From the NCBI GenBank assembly GCA_937958785.1, contig CALGMY010000019.1, positions 1-13,980 of the forward strand: a stretch of 13,980 nucleotides of DNA. The letters are read 5' to 3'. A model generated the notes under the pieces. The model saw only the letters and a program-made list of their open reading frames with translations, was not told where the DNA came from and ran no database searches. This document shows positions 13,392-13,980 of the stretch, one piece after another. Within the stretch, counting starts at the first letter, position 1; every line of letters starts with the position of its first letter. Both the position numbers and the translations under genes were made by a program. This DNA comes from an uncultured Gammaproteobacteria bacterium. GTDB taxonomy: Bacteria; Pseudomonadota; Gammaproteobacteria; Steroidobacterales; GCA-2729495.

Positions 13392-13650
13392 CTAATGCGC
13401 ATGCCTTGAGCAGAGGCACGCATGGTCGTGGTTTCGAGGCCAGTTTTTACTCGAAAGCTGGATAACTCTAGGACGGCCGTAAATAGCTAACGCGCTGATT
13501 GCGCCGCTGACGCCCCCAACTGTTGGGTTCGATTCTGAGCGGGGGGAGACTTCGTCGGGTCCACCGATTCTCCCTGCCCAGCACGCCGACATAGTCTGAG
13601 ACTCCACCGCCTAGGCAGCGCTTGTGTTGCCTTCGCTGGAGTCCAGACCC
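13392..13650. other. Intergenic region between the caspase gene and the HTH gene
   Basis: No gene is seen here. A weak stem-loop (TGCG..TGCCT / AGGCA..GCA, about 13396-13421) follows the caspase stop and may end the transcript. A second inverted repeat, TTTCGAG (13432-13438) and CTCGAAA (13450-13456), overlaps an alternative stem CCAGTTTT/AAAGCTGG (13440-13447 and 13454-13461). GC rises again toward the right end. Confidence 0.5.
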
Positions 13651-13896
13651 GTGCAAGGTTCCGACCACTCGACGCGGCACTTCCTGAACAACACCCAGGC
13701 CGCGGCCTATCTCAATCTCTCGCCGCGCACGCTGGAGAAGCAGCGCGTGATCGGGGGCGGCCCGCGGTTCCGGAAATTCGGCCGGCGGGTGCTCTACGCG
13801 CGGGTGGACCTGGACACCTGGGCCGACGACCGCCGCTGCGCCAGCACGTCAGATCTGCCCAGCGAGACTGTGCCCCAGGCCAGTAAGCGGCGCTGA
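13651..13896 (+). CDS. AlpA/excisionase-like helix-turn-helix protein of an integrative element
   Basis: 81 residues from GTG 13651, which has GGAG (13638-13641) nine bases upstream; a GTG at 13624 gives 90 residues but lacks a good site. The core is a MerR-like winged HTH (HTH_17 type): FLNNTQAAAYLNLSPRTLEK, then QRVIGGGPRFRKFGRRVLYA and RVDLDTWADDRR. I recall near-identical segments in small regulators that stand next to replication and partition genes in integrative conjugative elements of Proteobacteria. It probably regulates excision, replication or transfer genes to its right. Its composition is as GC-rich as the host genes and unlike the TIR-caspase pair, which suggests the pair is cargo in an element with a different history. 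Confidence 0.75.
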   Translation: MQGSDHSTRHFLNNTQAAAYLNLSPRTLEKQRVIGGGPRFRKFGRRVLYARVDLDTWADDRRCASTSDLPSETVPQASKRR

Positions 13897-13909
13897 CGGT
13901 CCCGGGCTC

Positions 13910-13980
13910 GTGTCGTCAGCCAAGCCGCCCCGTCTGCTGTGGCCGTTCCGTCCGCTGGTCACTTCACCACCGCCCTGTGA
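13910..13980 (+). CDS. Possible start of the next element gene, cut by the window edge
   Basis: A frame opens at GTG 13910, 13 bases after the HTH stop, and stays open to the window end, reading VSSAKPPRLLWPFRPLVTS and on. It has no clear ribosome binding site. Only about 23 residues are visible, so no function can be assigned; a replication or transfer gene would fit the context. Confidence 0.25.
   Translation, partial: MSSAKPPRLLWPFRPLVTSPPPC

Noticed and set aside
13521..13545. A GGTTCGATTC stretch resembling a tRNA T-loop, considered as the second attachment site of the island
   Set aside because: Only about seven bases match the real tRNA 3' end (GGTTCGA), the flanks do not pair as a T stem, and the acceptor-end sequence CGGGCGCGCCA is missing.
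1..13980. CRISPR arrays, insertion sequences and rRNA genes
   Set aside because: No regularly spaced repeats, transposase frames with terminal inverted repeats, or rRNA-like sequence were found.

Overview
The window looks like chromosomal DNA of a high-GC gammaproteobacterium. I infer this from the AlgZ/AlgR-type two-component pair beside hemX-hemY, the NtrC/sigma54-type control of a porin-glnK-amt operon, UbiK next to YifB/ComM, a membrane-anchored cytochrome c5 and frequent GTG starts. The group may be Chromatiales-like, but genus and species cannot be read from the sequence.

Bases 1-4609 (minus strand) hold one dense gene string: a secreted DUF4124 protein, an AlgZ/LytS-type sensor kinase, an AlgR-type LytTR response regulator, HemX and HemY. 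HemY runs off the left edge. In pseudomonads hemC and hemD lie between algR and hemX; here only 61 bases separate the two genes.

Bases 4820-7361 (minus strand) form a nitrogen module: a TorF-family porin, the P-II protein GlnK and an Amt ammonium channel. All three start at GTG behind good ribosome binding sites. A near-consensus sigma54 promoter (7346-7361) and an NtrC-like site (7425-7441) lie upstream.

The divergent plus-strand genes are ubiK (ubiquinone biosynthesis accessory factor) and comM/yifB (AAA+ helicase of the Mg-chelatase-like family). comM runs tail to tail into a secreted VPLPA-CTERM (exosortase-type) protein on the minus strand. Next come a membrane-anchored cytochrome c5 and a Crp/Fnr-family regulator, both on the minus strand.

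A tRNA-Arg(CCG) gene at 11759-11835 marks the boundary of a foreign segment. Beyond it the composition drops: sampled lines hold 30-33 G+C of 60 bases, against 48 of 60 in a sampled comM line. A two-gene cassette follows: a ThsB-type TIR-like protein overlapping by one base (TGATG) with a caspase-like cysteine protease that carries an extra C-terminal region. This is most likely an anti-phage abortive-infection system of the TIR-plus-caspase (type IV Thoeris-like) kind, and it is the most interesting content of the window. After it comes a high-GC helix-turn-helix protein of the AlpA/excisionase-like type found in integrative conjugative elements. The right part is therefore probably the start of an element integrated at the tRNA, with its integrase and second attachment site outside the window.
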